From positions 1-35,947 of the forward strand of contig CACWQW010000039.1 in NCBI GenBank assembly GCA_902763085.1: DNA of 35,947 nt, written 5' to 3'. Positions 14,851-24,367 of this stretch are shown one piece after another; the stretch's first letter is position 1, and the number at the start of each line of letters is the position of its first letter. Position numbers and translations under genes: made by a program. The stretch is from Dongibacter bovis (lineage in GTDB: Bacteria > Bacillota > Negativicutes > Selenomonadales > Selenomonadaceae). The notes beneath the pieces were generated by a model that worked only from the letters and a program-made list of their open reading frames with translations, had not been told where the DNA came from and did not search any database.

Positions 14851-15952
14851 AGGTGTCCGCGGGGGAAGCGAGGTCGATGAGCGCGCCGATCTTAGGCGTC
14901 AGGAGCCGATAGGAGCGCCCGCAGCTCGCCTTCTCGAGGCGCACCATCGGCTCCTGCCACGGATGGCGCGCCAGGGCGAACTTGCTGTTGTGCGCGGGGA
15001 TGACGAGCCGCGCACCAACGTCATCGCAGGCCTGTGCTGTTTCCTCCGGCAGCATGTGGATCGCATGCCAGGCGAGGTTGTACTGTCCGTTCTCGGCGAG
15101 CACGCAGTCGAAGCCGCCGAACGTCCTGCCGATGTCTTGGAAATGCGCGCCGTAGCCGCCATCTCCCGTGTAGTAGAGACTGCGCTTCGGCGTGAGGAAC
15201 GCCATGCCGCACCAGAGCGTCATATTCTGCTTGAGGAAGCGCCCCGAGAAATGCTGCGAGGGCAGGATGTGGACGGAGAGCGTCTCTTCGAGCTTGATCT
15301 CCGCCCCCCAGTCTTCCTCGTGGATGCTCTCTGCCGGGTAGCCCCACTGCTCGAAGTAGGCACCGACGCCGAGCGGGCAGACGACCTGACGGACTTTGGG
15401 CTTGAGCGCCATCACCGTCGAATAGTCGAGGTGGTCCCAGTGGTCATGGCTCAGCGCGAGCACGTCGATCGCGGGGAAGTCGTCCGCCGTGTAGACGTTC
15501 GAGCCCGCGAACGCGCGATTGATGCACCAGAGCGGCGAGGCATAGCTGCTGAAGACGGGATCGATGAGGATACGATAGCCGCCGAGCTGCACGAAGAAGC
15601 TTGAGTGTCCGAGCCAGACGACGGCATCCCGCTCGCGCGACAGCGCCGAAAGGTCTGTCTTCTGCGTCGGCAGCGGACCATCGGGCACGAGCCCCGTCTT
15701 ATCGCCGAACAAAAATTTCCACGTGGCGACGAGGCGGTTCTCGTGCTCCCCTTCCTCCTCCGACATAACTGATACGGGCACGAGGTTCTCAAAATGGTCG
15801 CCATGGTAGTGCGGCGAGGCCTGCATGCGCCTGAGGCGTTCGCCCGTCGGTAGATTGCCGAACTTCGGCAGGTGAACGTACGCATACGCGCCACCTGCTG
15901 CCGCCGTGCCGAGCAATCCCAGCCCAGCCACAATGAATTCACGTCTTGTCAT
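14831..15952 (-). CDS. Tat-exported metallo-beta-lactamase-fold hydrolase (NAPE-PLD/RomA-like)
   Basis: This 373-residue protein starts with a twin-arginine signal (MTRREFIVAGLGLLGTAAAG) and has an MBL fold: VVWLGHSSFFVQLGGYRILIDP, the metal motif LSHDHWDHLDY (His169, His171, Asp173, His174), and later ligands in PSQHFSGR, YYTGDGGYG and IPAHNSKF. This pattern fits the N-acyl-phosphatidylethanolamine phospholipase D/RomA-like group, so a phospholipid or other lipid-like substrate is possible but not shown. It has its own strong promoter, a good ribosome binding site (GAGAGGAT), and overlaps the LysR remnant at its 3' end. Confidence 0.87.
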   Translation of the reverse strand: MTRREFIVAGLGLLGTAAAGGAYAYVHLPKFGNLPTGERLRRMQASPHYHGDHFENLVPVSVMSEEEGEHENRLVATWKFLFGDKTGLVPDGPLPTQKTDLSALSRERDAVVWLGHSSFFVQLGGYRILIDPVFSSYASPLWCINRAFAGSNVYTADDFPAIDVLALSHDHWDHLDYSTVMALKPKVRQVVCPLGVGAYFEQWGYPAESIHEEDWGAEIKLEETLSVHILPSQHFSGRFLKQNMTLWCGMAFLTPKRSLYYTGDGGYGAHFQDIGRTFGGFDCVLAENGQYNLAWHAIHMLPEETAQACDDVGARLVIPAHNSKFALARHPWQEPMVRLEKASCGRSYRLLTPKIGALIDLASPADTSDWWRG

Positions 15953-16026
15953 CGCTGGTATCCTCTCTCATCCTCTAAGTCCGAGTCACGCCACAGAAGA
16001 TTCGCAGCTGCGACGCCGACGCCCCC

Positions 16027-16055
16027 ATCATAGCAAGATTTCTCTGGAAGGTCAA
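16027..16055 (-). promoter_or_regulatory. Promoter of the MBL-fold gene
   Basis: On the minus strand TTGACC (16055-16050), a 17-base spacer and TATGAT (16032-16027) form a near-consensus promoter about 75 bases before the start codon. Confidence 0.75.
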
Positions 16056-16128
16056 TTTCCTCCGCAAACCTGCAGAAAGCCAGCTGCGCGCACGTCTGCT
16101 TCGCGCGTATCGCGTCTCGCCCTGACAC

Positions 16129-16172
16129 GAAAAAGCTGCCGCAAGAGATACGCCTCATGCGGCAGCTTTTCT
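16129..16172 (-). terminator. Intrinsic terminator after ilvD
   Basis: GAAAAAGCTGCCGCA and its complement TGCGGCAGCTTTTC form a stem of about 12 base pairs with a 14-base loop. T runs occur on both strands, so it may also work from the other side. It lies 30 bases after the ilvD stop. Confidence 0.8.
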
Positions 16173-16201
16173 TTCGCTGAGTTGCTCTAGGGAACCACTG
16201 A

Positions 16202-17816
16202 TTACGCCTTCAGCACCGCGCCCGTGCTCGCGGATGTCGTGAGCTTCGCATAGCGGGAGAGGTAGCCGGTCTTGATCTTCGGCTCCGGCTGGTGCCAGTT
16301 CGCCTTGCGCTTCGCGAGTTCCTCGTCGCTGACCTTGAGCTCAAGGCGGCGGTTCGGGATGTCGATGACGATGACATCGCCGTCCTCGATGAGCGCAATC
16401 GGGCCGCCCTCCATCGCCTCCGGCGAGATGTGGCCGACGCACGCGCCCTGGCTCGCGCCGCTGAAACGGCCGTCCGTGATGAGGCCGACCTTCAGCCCGC
16501 GGCCTGTGATAACAGCCGTCGGATTGAGCATCTCCTGCATGCCCGGGCCGCCTTTCGGTCCCTCGTAACGGATGACAACGACATCACCGTCATGGATGTC
16601 GCCAGCCATGATAGCATCGCAGGCCTCCGTCTCGGAGTTGTAGCATTTCGCCTTGCCCTCGTAGGTGAGCATGTCATCCGCCACGGCCGACGCCTTGACG
16701 ACGGCGTAGTCCGGCGCGAGGTTGCCTGACGCTGTGGATGACGTTGCGGTCGAGCACCTCGGCATCCTTGATGCGGTCGCCGACCGTGCCCGTCACCGTG
16801 AGCGCGTCGAGATGGATGAGGTTCTTCGTCGCGAGCTCGTGCATGACGGCGGGGATGCCGCCCGCCTCGTCGAGGTCGACCATGTGATGCTTGCCGGACG
16901 GGCTGAGCTTCGTGATGTACGGCGTGCGGCGCGAAATCTCGTCAAAGAGCGGCGCGGGCAGGTCGATGCCCGCCTCATGCGCGATGGCAGTCAGGTGCAG
17001 GACCGTGTTCGACGAACCGCCGATGCCCATATCGACGGTGATCGCGTTCTCGAACGCCTCGCGCGTGAGGATGTCGCGCGGCTTGATGTCCTTCTTGAGG
17101 AGGTCCATGACGACGGCGCCCGCGCGCTTCGCAAGCAGGCGGCGCGCGCCCGTGTAGGCCGCGGGGATCGTGCCGTTGCCCGGCAGGCCCATGCCGAGCA
17201 CTTCCGTCAGGGAGTTCATCGTATTCGCCGTGAAGAGGCCAGCGCAGGAGCCGCAGCCCGGGCAGCACTTCGCCTCGAGCTCGTGCATCTCCGCATCCGT
17301 CATGTCACCCGCCGCGTACTTGCCGGCTGCCTCGAACGCCTGACTCACGCTCACGTCCCTGCCGTGGAAACGGCCGGGCAGCATCGGACCACCGGAGACG
17401 ACGACCGCCGGGATATTGAGGCGCGCCGCCGCCATGAGCATCCCCGGCACGACCTTATCGCAGTTCGGGATGAGCACGAGCGCATCAAAGCCGGAAGCCA
17501 TCGTGACCGCCTCGATGGAATCCGCGATGAGTTCGCGGCTCGCGAGCGAGTACTTCATGCCCGTGTGCCCCATCGCGATGCCGTCGCAGACGCCGATGGC
17601 CGGGAACTCCAGCGGCGTGCCGCCCGCCGCCGCCACGCCGAGCTTCGCCGCCTCCGCGATCTCGCGCAAGTGGATGTGCCCCGGGATGATCTCATTGAAG
17701 GAATTGCAGATGCCGATGAGCGGCTTCCTTAGGTCTTCCTCCCCGTAGCCGTTCGCGTGGAACAAAGAACGATGCGCACAGCGCGTGGCGCCTTTCTTGA
17801 CAATATCGCTTCTCAT
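16202..17816 (-). pseudogene. ilvD: Dihydroxy-acid dehydratase, interrupted by a small deletion
   Basis: IlvD dehydrates dihydroxy acids in isoleucine, valine and pantothenate synthesis. The first frame (17816 to the junction near 16730) has the iron-sulfur ligands in IPNCDK and CCPGCGSC and other family blocks ([24 protein letters not shown]). It breaks after DRNVIHSV. The second frame resumes with [16 protein letters not shown] and runs to a normal end with GRFSGASQG. In intact homologues about 14 residues (such as an NAYS...GGLA block) lie between these two points, so about 40 bases seem to be missing and the frame is shifted. The ATG at 17816 has GAGGAGAG upstream. Both halves are otherwise well conserved, so the break is either very recent or an assembly error. 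Confidence 0.88.
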
Positions 17817-17884
17817 AAACAACTCTCCTCACTATCCACATGCAGCCCTGATGAGAGCGGCTGCAACGGTGTTACTGATTTACA

Positions 17885-17913
17885 ATTTTACTATGGAACG
17901 CACAAGAACGCAA
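17885..17913 (-). promoter_or_regulatory. Probable ilvD promoter
   Basis: On the minus strand TTGCGT (17913-17908), a 17-base spacer and TAAAAT (17890-17885) lie about 70 bases before the ilvD start. The leader contains a short inverted repeat GCAGCC/GGCTGC (about 17839-17863). I see no T-box or leucine-type leader peptide. Confidence 0.5.
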
Positions 17914-18029
17914 GTCGAAAAGAGGCGTTTCTGCGGACAGGTAGCGTTTACACGGGGCGTACCGCACTGAAAAGTGGACGTTTGTACATCGTTTCGCTAC
18001 GATGGCAGGGAGCACTCGCAGGGATGACG

Positions 18030-18602
18030 TCAGAACTCGATGCCGCGCTGCGCCTTGATGCCGCGCTGGTACGGATGCTTCACGAGGCGCATCTCCGTCA
18101 CGAGGTCCGCGCGCGCGAGGAGCGCGGGCGCCGCGTCGCGTCCCGTGAGCACGAGGTGCAGCGACGGCGGCCGCACGTCGAGCAGCGAGAGGACATCCGC
18201 GACGCGCAGCAGGCCGAACTTCACGGCATAGTTGATCTCGTCGAGCACGATGAGGTCGTAGCCGCCGCCCGTGATGGCGGCGCGCGCCTCCGCGAGCGCC
18301 GCCTCCGCCGCCCGGCGATGCTCCTCCGGCGGCAGGCTGCCGCGCGTGGTAAAGCCCCGGCCGCAGGCGCGCAGTTCCATGCGCCCATCCACCGCCGCGA
18401 GCGCGGCGAGCGCGCGGCGCTCTCCGTAGTCGCCGCCATGCTTGATGAATTGCAGCACGAGCACGCGCAGCCCGTCGCCCCAGGCGCGCAGCGCGAGCCC
18501 GAGCGCTGCCGTCGTCTTGCCCTTGCCGTCTCCCGTATGCACGAGGACGAGGCCGCATGCGGGCGCCTCTTTTTCCTCCGGTGCCGCCGTCCCTTTTTCC
18601 AT
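18030..18602 (-). CDS. cobO: Corrinoid adenosyltransferase (CobA/CobO/BtuR family)
   Basis: This 190-residue enzyme transfers the adenosyl group of ATP to reduced corrinoids to make adenosylcobalamin precursors. It has the P-loop HTGDGKGKTTAALG (from residue 22), LQFIKHGGDYGE, the Asp-rich LIVLDEINYAVKFGLL, and LVLTGRDAAPALLARADLVTEM, all typical of the CobA type. The ATG at 18602 has GAGGGGGGAT seven bases upstream; the longer frame uses a TTG further up. It is divergent from the SGNH hydrolase gene and has no other cobalamin genes beside it. Confidence 0.93.
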   Translation of the reverse strand: MEKGTAAPEEKEAPACGLVLVHTGDGKGKTTAALGLALRAWGDGLRVLVLQFIKHGGDYGERRALAALAAVDGRMELRACGRGFTTRGSLPPEEHRRAAEAALAEARAAITGGGYDLIVLDEINYAVKFGLLRVADVLSLLDVRPPSLHLVLTGRDAAPALLARADLVTEMRLVKHPYQRGIKAQRGIEF

Positions 18603-18633
18603 GTGGAAATCCCCCCTCAAAGCGATGGATTTA

Positions 18634-18653
18634 TGCTATACTAGATTATATCA
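18634..18653. promoter_or_regulatory. Overlapping divergent extended -10 promoters
   Basis: On the plus strand TGCTATACT (18634-18642) is an extended -10 for the SGNH hydrolase gene. On the minus strand TGATATAAT (18653-18645) is an extended -10 for cobO. The two elements are adjacent, so polymerases starting in both directions would compete. Neither has a good -35 box. Confidence 0.5.
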
Positions 18654-18677
18654 CAAGAATTCCAGGAGCCGAAAGCG

Positions 18678-20291
18678 TTGAAAAAGTTCATCATCTTCCT
18701 TTGCCTCATCCTCGGGCTCTGCCTCATGAGCATCTTCGCGATCGAGAGAAGCGCTGTCTTCGCGTGGCACGACCAGCCGCTCGCAGTCTCCTTCCAGGAG
18801 GACGACGCGGGGCACCTGCGCCTCACGTGGGAGAAATTCCCCTATCCCTGCTATTATCGCGTGGAGACGTACAGCCAGACGACGGGGCGCGTCGAGGGCG
18901 AGCCGGCGTACCACCGGCTCGCACAGCAGCGTACGCTCGAGAATGACTGCGAGGTGCCGACGGGCGCCATCCCCATGTACTACCGCGTCACACCGGTCGG
19001 GCTCTTCGGCGCGCTCGCAGCGCCGTCCGCGCCCATCGCGAACCCCCACTACCAGGAGCCGCCCGTACCTGCCGTCATCTCGCACTATACGCCGAGCGCG
19101 CCCGCGAGCTCCATGCCGTTCCTGCTCTGGCACACGGTACCCGGCGCCGTCTGCTACGAAGTCGAGCTCCTCACAGAGCCGCCGCAGGTTGAGGGCGGCA
19201 CGGCCCCCTCTGCCAACGGGCACCTCGAAAGCACGCACGAGATCTACACGAACGGCTGGCAGGCGGACCTGCACAAGTACACGCAGTACACGCAGCTCTA
19301 CTGGCGCGTGCGCGCGCTCGGACTCCATCTCGAGCCGATCGGCACGTTCTCCAAGGCGGAACCGATGACCGTCGACTGGACGCTGACGCCACCCGACGCC
19401 CCCCTGCTCAACGAATACGACCGCATGCCCGGGTTCTCCATGCCGCTCTACCCCGTCTACAGCTGGATTCCGCTGCACGGCATCACGCACTACGAGGTCG
19501 AGCTCCTCACAGAGCCGCCCGCGGAGGAGCACGACCAGACGCCGTCGCCGCACCGCGCCTGGTACCGCGAGGTGCAGAGCGCTGCGAACTGCTACGACGA
19601 GTACGCGCGCCCCTACGCGGGCGACTACTACTGGCGCGTGCGTGCGCTCGGCCCAGACGGCAAGACCATCGGCCACTACTCTTCAACGGCGCATTTCGTC
19701 GTTCCCGAGCGGGACCATGTCCGCGTCGCACTTTTCGGCGACAGCATCACGCACGGCGGCGGCGCGATCTCCTACCCGCCATCCGCGCTCGAGTACAGCT
19801 ACGCGACGTACCTCGATTTCCCCGCGGTGAACCTCGGGCGCAGCGGCGACACGAGCCGCACGACGCTCGCGCGGTTCGAGCAGGACGTCCTGCCTCTGCA
19901 CCCGGAGAACCTCATCATCCTCACGGGCTCGAACAGCCTGCGCGATCCGGGCATCACGGCGGACGACGTCATCAAGGACCTCGCGCGCATCAAGGCGCTC
20001 TGCGAGAAGAACGGCATCCGCCCCATCTTCCTCACGCTCATGCCCATCCATCCCGAGAACATCCGCTTCGCGTTCCATACGGAGACGGATGCGCATTGGC
20101 ATGACAAGCTCAACCACATCAACGGCTACATCAAGGCGCAGCCGTACTACATCGACCTCGAGCCGTACTTCTACGACAGTCGGCAGATGTTCCTCGACCC
20201 TGCGCTCTCGATTGACGGGCTCCACCCCGACATCATCGGTAAGATGCTCATGGGCGAGATCATCAACGCGCACGCCGACCTCATCGAGTGA
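18678..20291 (+). CDS. SGNH/GDSL hydrolase with two Fn3-like repeats
   Basis: This 537-residue protein has a signal peptide or N-terminal anchor (KKFIIFLCLILGLCLMSIFA), then an N-terminal region with repeated Fn3-like modules, then an SGNH esterase domain from about 347. The catalytic pattern is clear: Ser356 in FGDSITHG, the Gly block NLGRSGDTS, Asn419 in TGSNS, and Asp513/His516 in DGLHPD. Two modules share YEVELLTEPP (160-169 and 272-281) and YWRVRALG (208-215 and 318-325); at DNA level a 23-base stretch is identical (19161-19183 and 19497-19519). Translation starts at TTG with CAGGAG upstream. Likely an exported esterase acting on acylated glycans or lipids; the substrate is unknown. Confidence 0.85.
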   Translation: MKKFIIFLCLILGLCLMSIFAIERSAVFAWHDQPLAVSFQEDDAGHLRLTWEKFPYPCYYRVETYSQTTGRVEGEPAYHRLAQQRTLENDCEVPTGAIPMYYRVTPVGLFGALAAPSAPIANPHYQEPPVPAVISHYTPSAPASSMPFLLWHTVPGAVCYEVELLTEPPQVEGGTAPSANGHLESTHEIYTNGWQADLHKYTQYTQLYWRVRALGLHLEPIGTFSKAEPMTVDWTLTPPDAPLLNEYDRMPGFSMPLYPVYSWIPLHGITHYEVELLTEPPAEEHDQTPSPHRAWYREVQSAANCYDEYARPYAGDYYWRVRALGPDGKTIGHYSSTAHFVVPERDHVRVALFGDSITHGGGAISYPPSALEYSYATYLDFPAVNLGRSGDTSRTTLARFEQDVLPLHPENLIILTGSNSLRDPGITADDVIKDLARIKALCEKNGIRPIFLTLMPIHPENIRFAFHTETDAHWHDKLNHINGYIKAQPYYIDLEPYFYDSRQMFLDPALSIDGLHPDIIGKMLMGEIINAHADLIE

Positions 20292-20321
20292 CGTGCTCCG
20301 CTTCCTTTGCCTGTAACGCAA

Positions 20322-20364
20322 GATCCCCCGGATCTCCGACCTGCAGTCGGATGTCCGGGGGATC
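20322..20364. terminator. Stem-loop between the convergent SGNH and ftsK genes
   Basis: GATCCCCCGGA..TCCGA and TCGGA..TCCGGGGGATC form a very stable stem with a short loop. The T run after it on the plus strand is weak (CTGTTTCCATTTTC). It probably ends transcription from both sides. Confidence 0.65.
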
Positions 20365-20396
20365 GCTGTTTCCATTTTCTCTTTTATGCCACGTCC

Positions 20397-23005
20397 TCAG
20401 GCGTCCGCGACGGCTTGCTCGACGGCCTGCCGTGCTTCATCGGCGCTCATGAGGATCTCGCGTGGCTTGCTGCCCTGGCTCGGACCGACGATGCCGAGCT
20501 CTGCCATCGTGTCGATGAGGCGCGCCGCACGCGTGTAGCCGATGCTGAAGCGACGCTGGATGCCGCTGGACGAGGCGATGCCCGTCGACATCACGCAGTT
20601 CACCGCCTCGCCGAGGAGCTCGTCAATCTTCGGCTTCTTATGGCCGCCCTTGCTCTCCTCTTCCTCCTTCATCGCGTTTTCCGTGAAGGCGACGATCTCC
20701 TCGTTCGTCTCCGCCTCCTGTCCCTGCGCGCGGATGAAGTCGAGGAGCTTCTCGACCTCCTCGTCGCTGATGAAGGCGCCCTGCACGCGGCGCGGCTTCG
20801 CCGCACCGACCGGGTAGAACAGCATATCGCCCTTGCCGAGCAGCTTCTCCGCGCCGCTCGCATCGAGGATCGTGCGCGAGTCGATCTGGCTCGAGACAGC
20901 GAACGAAATGCGCGAGGGAATGTTCGCCTTGATGATGCCCGTGATGACGTCGACGGACGGGCGCTGCGTCGCGAGCACCATGTGGATACCCGCCGCGCGC
21001 GCTTTCTGCGCGAGGCGGCAGATGGCATCCTCAACATCGTGCGGCGCGACCATCATGAGGTCGGCGAGCTCGTCGATGATGATGACGATGGCAGGCATCG
21101 TCGCATCGGGGAAATGTTCGTTGTACGTCTGCATGTTGCGCACGTTGTGCTCCGCGAACTTCGCGTAGCGCTTCTCCATCTCCTGCACCGCCCAGTTGAG
21201 CACCGAGGCTGCCTTTTTCGCCTCGGTCACGACGGGCACCATGAGATGCGGGATGCCGTTGTAGTTCGAGAGCTCGACCATCTTCGGGTCGATGAGGATG
21301 AACTTCACCTCGTCGGGCTTCGCCTTGAAGAGGATGCTCGTGATGAGCGTGTTGATGCAGACGGATTTGCCTGAGCCCGTCGCGCCGGCGACGAGCAGAT
21401 GCGGCATCTTCGCGAGGTCGGCGAAGATGGCCTGCCCGCCGATGTCCATGCCGAGGCCGACCGTGAGCTTCGATTTCGCCTTGGCGAAGCGATCGCTTTC
21501 CAGCACCTCGCGCAGCCGGACGCCCTCGAGCTCCTTGTTCGGCACCTCGATGCCGATGGCGGCCTTGCCGGGAATCGGCTCGATGCGCACGGAAAACGCC
21601 GCGAGCGAGAGCGCGAGATCCTCTGAGAGGTTCGTGATCTTGCTGACCTTGACGCCGGGCGCGGGCTCGAGCTCGTAGCGCGTGACGGCGGGACCGTGGC
21701 ACGCGTTGATGATCTTCGCATCGACGTGGAAGTCGTGCAGTGTCTTCGCGAGCGTGCGCGCGTTGTCCTCGATCTCCATCTCGAGCGCCACGCTCTTCTT
21801 CTTCACGTTCTTCGTGAGGATGTCCGTGACCTTCGGCAGGGCGCAGCGGGCGGATGCTCCGGCGTGTCCTCTCCGGGGAAATGCGCGGTCATGCTGCCGG
21901 GCTGTGACAGCGTGCTGTAGGCCGGCGCTTCCTTTAGGTGCGCGGTACTCCCCGCGGTCGCGGCGGTCGCCGCCCCTGCGGCAGCCGGCAGTGCCTCCGT
22001 AGCCGCTGCCGCCCCGGCGACGCCTGCCGCTGCGAGCGCAGCGAGCCCTGCGCGCGCTTCCTCCGCTTCTTCCGCGTCCTCGATTGCCTCTGGTTCCTCT
22101 GTCGCGCCGCGCGCACCGTAGTCGATCGTGAAGCGCGGCGGCTCCGGCGCAGGTGAGATGTCAGCGACGTCCTCCGGCGCGGACGGAGTCAGCGCCGAGG
22201 CGGGTACCTGTGGCGTCGGCTCCGGTTCCGGCGGTGCGGGACGCGCCTCGACCGCCGGTTCCTCTGCCGACTCTGCCGCTGACGGCGGCTCGGAGAACAT
22301 CGTATCCGCCGCCTGATTGTAGAACGACTGCGCCTTGGCGCAGACCTTCTCGAGGACTTGCTCACCGGCGTGGCCGCCGACCTCGGTGACTTTGTCGTAC
22401 GTGACGGCCACGGCCTTGCCCGCCGCCTGTGCGCCCTTCTTCGCCGTCTCCTCTGTCTTGAGCAGACCGGAGGCGAGCGACCAGGTCGTCGAGAGTAGCA
22501 CGGAGCCGACGAGACCAACGCCGATGACGATGATGCCGCCGTCGATACCAAAGAACTTGCGGATGAGGAGCAGCAGGCCGCCGCCGATGAGGCCGCCGCC
22601 GTGCGGCAGGCTCTCCGGCAGGATCTCCGCACCGGGCGCCGTTAAGAAATGATGGTAGGTGGCGAGCGCGAGCGCGAAGAGCGCCGTGAGCCCGAAGAAG
22701 CGCAGCGTGTAGTGGATGCCGCGGTGCTTCGTCATGTACTGCCAGCCGATGAGCAGGATGAGCAGCACGACGAGCGCCGCCCCCACGCCAAAGAGATAGT
22801 GCAGACACTTGGCAAACGTCAGCCCCACGAAGCCGACGTTGAGCCCCGCGAGCCCGCAGGCGGAAATAAGCCCCGCCGCGACAAAGAGCAGGCCGATGAG
22901 CTCGTAGCGACGGCCGGGCGCAGCGGGTGCCTTCTGTCGCGCCGCCAGCCGCGCGGCTTTTTTCCCGCGGCCAGCGGCCTTCTTCGCGGGAGTTTTCTTC
23001 GTCAA
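20397..23005 (-). CDS. ftsK: FtsK/SpoIIIE-type DNA translocase (frameshifted in this sequence)
   Basis: This membrane-anchored ATPase pumps DNA at division. The N-terminal part (TTG at 23005, GAGGTGAT upstream) has a basic start, four membrane segments (about residues 35-170) and a long Ala/Pro/Glu-rich linker. That frame ends at 21803. The motor part continues in another frame: [17 protein letters not shown], then Walker A GATGSGKS, Walker [12 protein letters not shown] and a C-terminal gamma domain ([21 protein letters not shown]). A GGG at 21839-21841 is the likely fault: one extra base would give [20 protein letters not shown] in a single frame. The motor frame alone could start only at an internal GTG (21806). 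Because the gene is conserved on both sides, a consensus error is likely. Confidence 0.9.
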
Positions 23006-23060
23006 GGGATCACCTCATAGGAAAGATTTTCACCGGATGCCTCTGCCGGGAGCACACGCG

Positions 23061-24344
23061 TCACTGCGCCAGGCGGGCGGCGCAGTGCCCGGCCTCGAAA
23101 AGGATCTTCTCCTCGTCGAGCGTCGTGAGCTGACGGTGCTCCATGAGCACTTTGCCGTCGCAGAGGACGGTATCGACGTCCGCGGCACTGCCGGAGTAGA
23201 CGAGCAGCGATACCTCGTTAAAGCGCGGGCACCAGGCCGCCCCCTTCATGGAGACGAGCGTGATATCCGCCTTCGCCCCGGGCTCAAGACGGCCGACGTC
23301 CTTGAGACCGACGGCGCGTGCGCCGTATTCCGTTCCCATCTTGAGCGCCTCGAACGCGGGGACGGCGAGCGGGTCGTAGCTCGTGACCTTGTGGAGCAGC
23401 GCAGCGAGCTGGATCTCCTGCAACATGTCGAGGTTGTTGTTCGACGAGGCGCCATCCGTGCCGAGGCCGACGCAGAGGCCTTCTGACAGCAGGCGCGGCA
23501 CGGGTGCCGTGCCGCTCGCGAGCTTCATGTTGCTGCCCGGGTTGTGCGCGACGCGGATGTGATGCTTCTTCATGATGGCGATGTCCTCATCGTCGAGGTG
23601 CACGCAGTGCGCAGCGAGCGTGCCGCTCTCGAAGAGGCCCGTCTCCTCCACGTAGGCAAACGGGCGCTTGCCGTACTGCTTCTCGATCTGCTCGATCTCC
23701 GTGCGCGTCTCACTCATGTGGATGTGCACCTCAGCGCCGAGTCCCTGCGCGGCCCGTGCGACCTTCTTCAGGAAGTCCGGCGGGCACGTATAGGGCGCGT
23801 GCGGGCCGAACATGACCGTGATCCTGCCGTCCGCGGCGCCATGGTAGTCCTGGTAGAGCGCGACATTCTCCTCGATCTTCTTCTCACCGTCCGGCGCGAC
23901 GCCGATGATGCCGCGTGAGAGGACGCCGCGCAGACCCGCCTGCGCCGTGACGTCCGCCACGCGCTCCATGAAGGGCCCGTACATGTCGGCGAACGTCGTC
24001 GTGCCGGACTTGATCATCTCCACGGCGGCGAGCGCCGCCCCCCAGTAGATATCGTCCGACGTCATCTTCGCCTCGACGGGCCAGATGTGCTGGTTGAGCC
24101 ATTCCATGAGCTCCATGTCGTCCGCGTAGCTGCGCAGGAGCGTCATTGACGCGTGCGTGTGGGCATTGACGAATCCCGGCACCGCCAGCATATCCTTGCC
24201 ATCGATGGTCTTATCCGCGGCAACCCCTGCCGGCGCCGCGCCGATGGAGGCGATGCGCGTGCCGTCAATGGCAATCGACGCCTGCTCCACCTTGCCGTCA
24301 GGACGGACCACCGAGGCGTCCTTGATGAGTGTCTTCACAGTCAT
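23061..24344 (-). CDS. mtaD: 5-methylthioadenosine/S-adenosylhomocysteine deaminase
   Basis: The 427-residue amidohydrolase has the metal motif NAHTHASM near residue 66, HIHMSET with a further His, AAHCVHL, and the Asp motif GTDGASSNN. The layout and the ending LMEHRQLTTLDEEKI are those of MTA/SAH deaminases, which deaminate by-products of S-adenosylmethionine use. The start at 24344 is where family similarity begins and has AAGGGGG upstream. The neighbour upstream is ahcY, which fits the same pathway. Some related deaminases act on guanine or other purine nucleosides, so the exact substrate is inferred. Confidence 0.9.
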   Translation of the reverse strand: MTVKTLIKDASVVRPDGKVEQASIAIDGTRIASIGAAPAGVAADKTIDGKDMLAVPGFVNAHTHASMTLLRSYADDMELMEWLNQHIWPVEAKMTSDDIYWGAALAAVEMIKSGTTTFADMYGPFMERVADVTAQAGLRGVLSRGIIGVAPDGEKKIEENVALYQDYHGAADGRITVMFGPHAPYTCPPDFLKKVARAAQGLGAEVHIHMSETRTEIEQIEKQYGKRPFAYVEETGLFESGTLAAHCVHLDDEDIAIMKKHHIRVAHNPGSNMKLASGTAPVPRLLSEGLCVGLGTDGASSNNNLDMLQEIQLAALLHKVTSYDPLAVPAFEALKMGTEYGARAVGLKDVGRLEPGAKADITLVSMKGAAWCPRFNEVSLLVYSGSAADVDTVLCDGKVLMEHRQLTTLDEEKILFEAGHCAARLAQ

Positions 24345-24367
24345 TTCCCCCTTGCTGCATAGGCAAG

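Noticed and set aside
17950..17970. T-box-like stretch GGGGCGTACCGC before ilvD
   Set aside because: It is on the strand opposite to ilvD, differs from the T-box core, and has no specifier stem or terminator.
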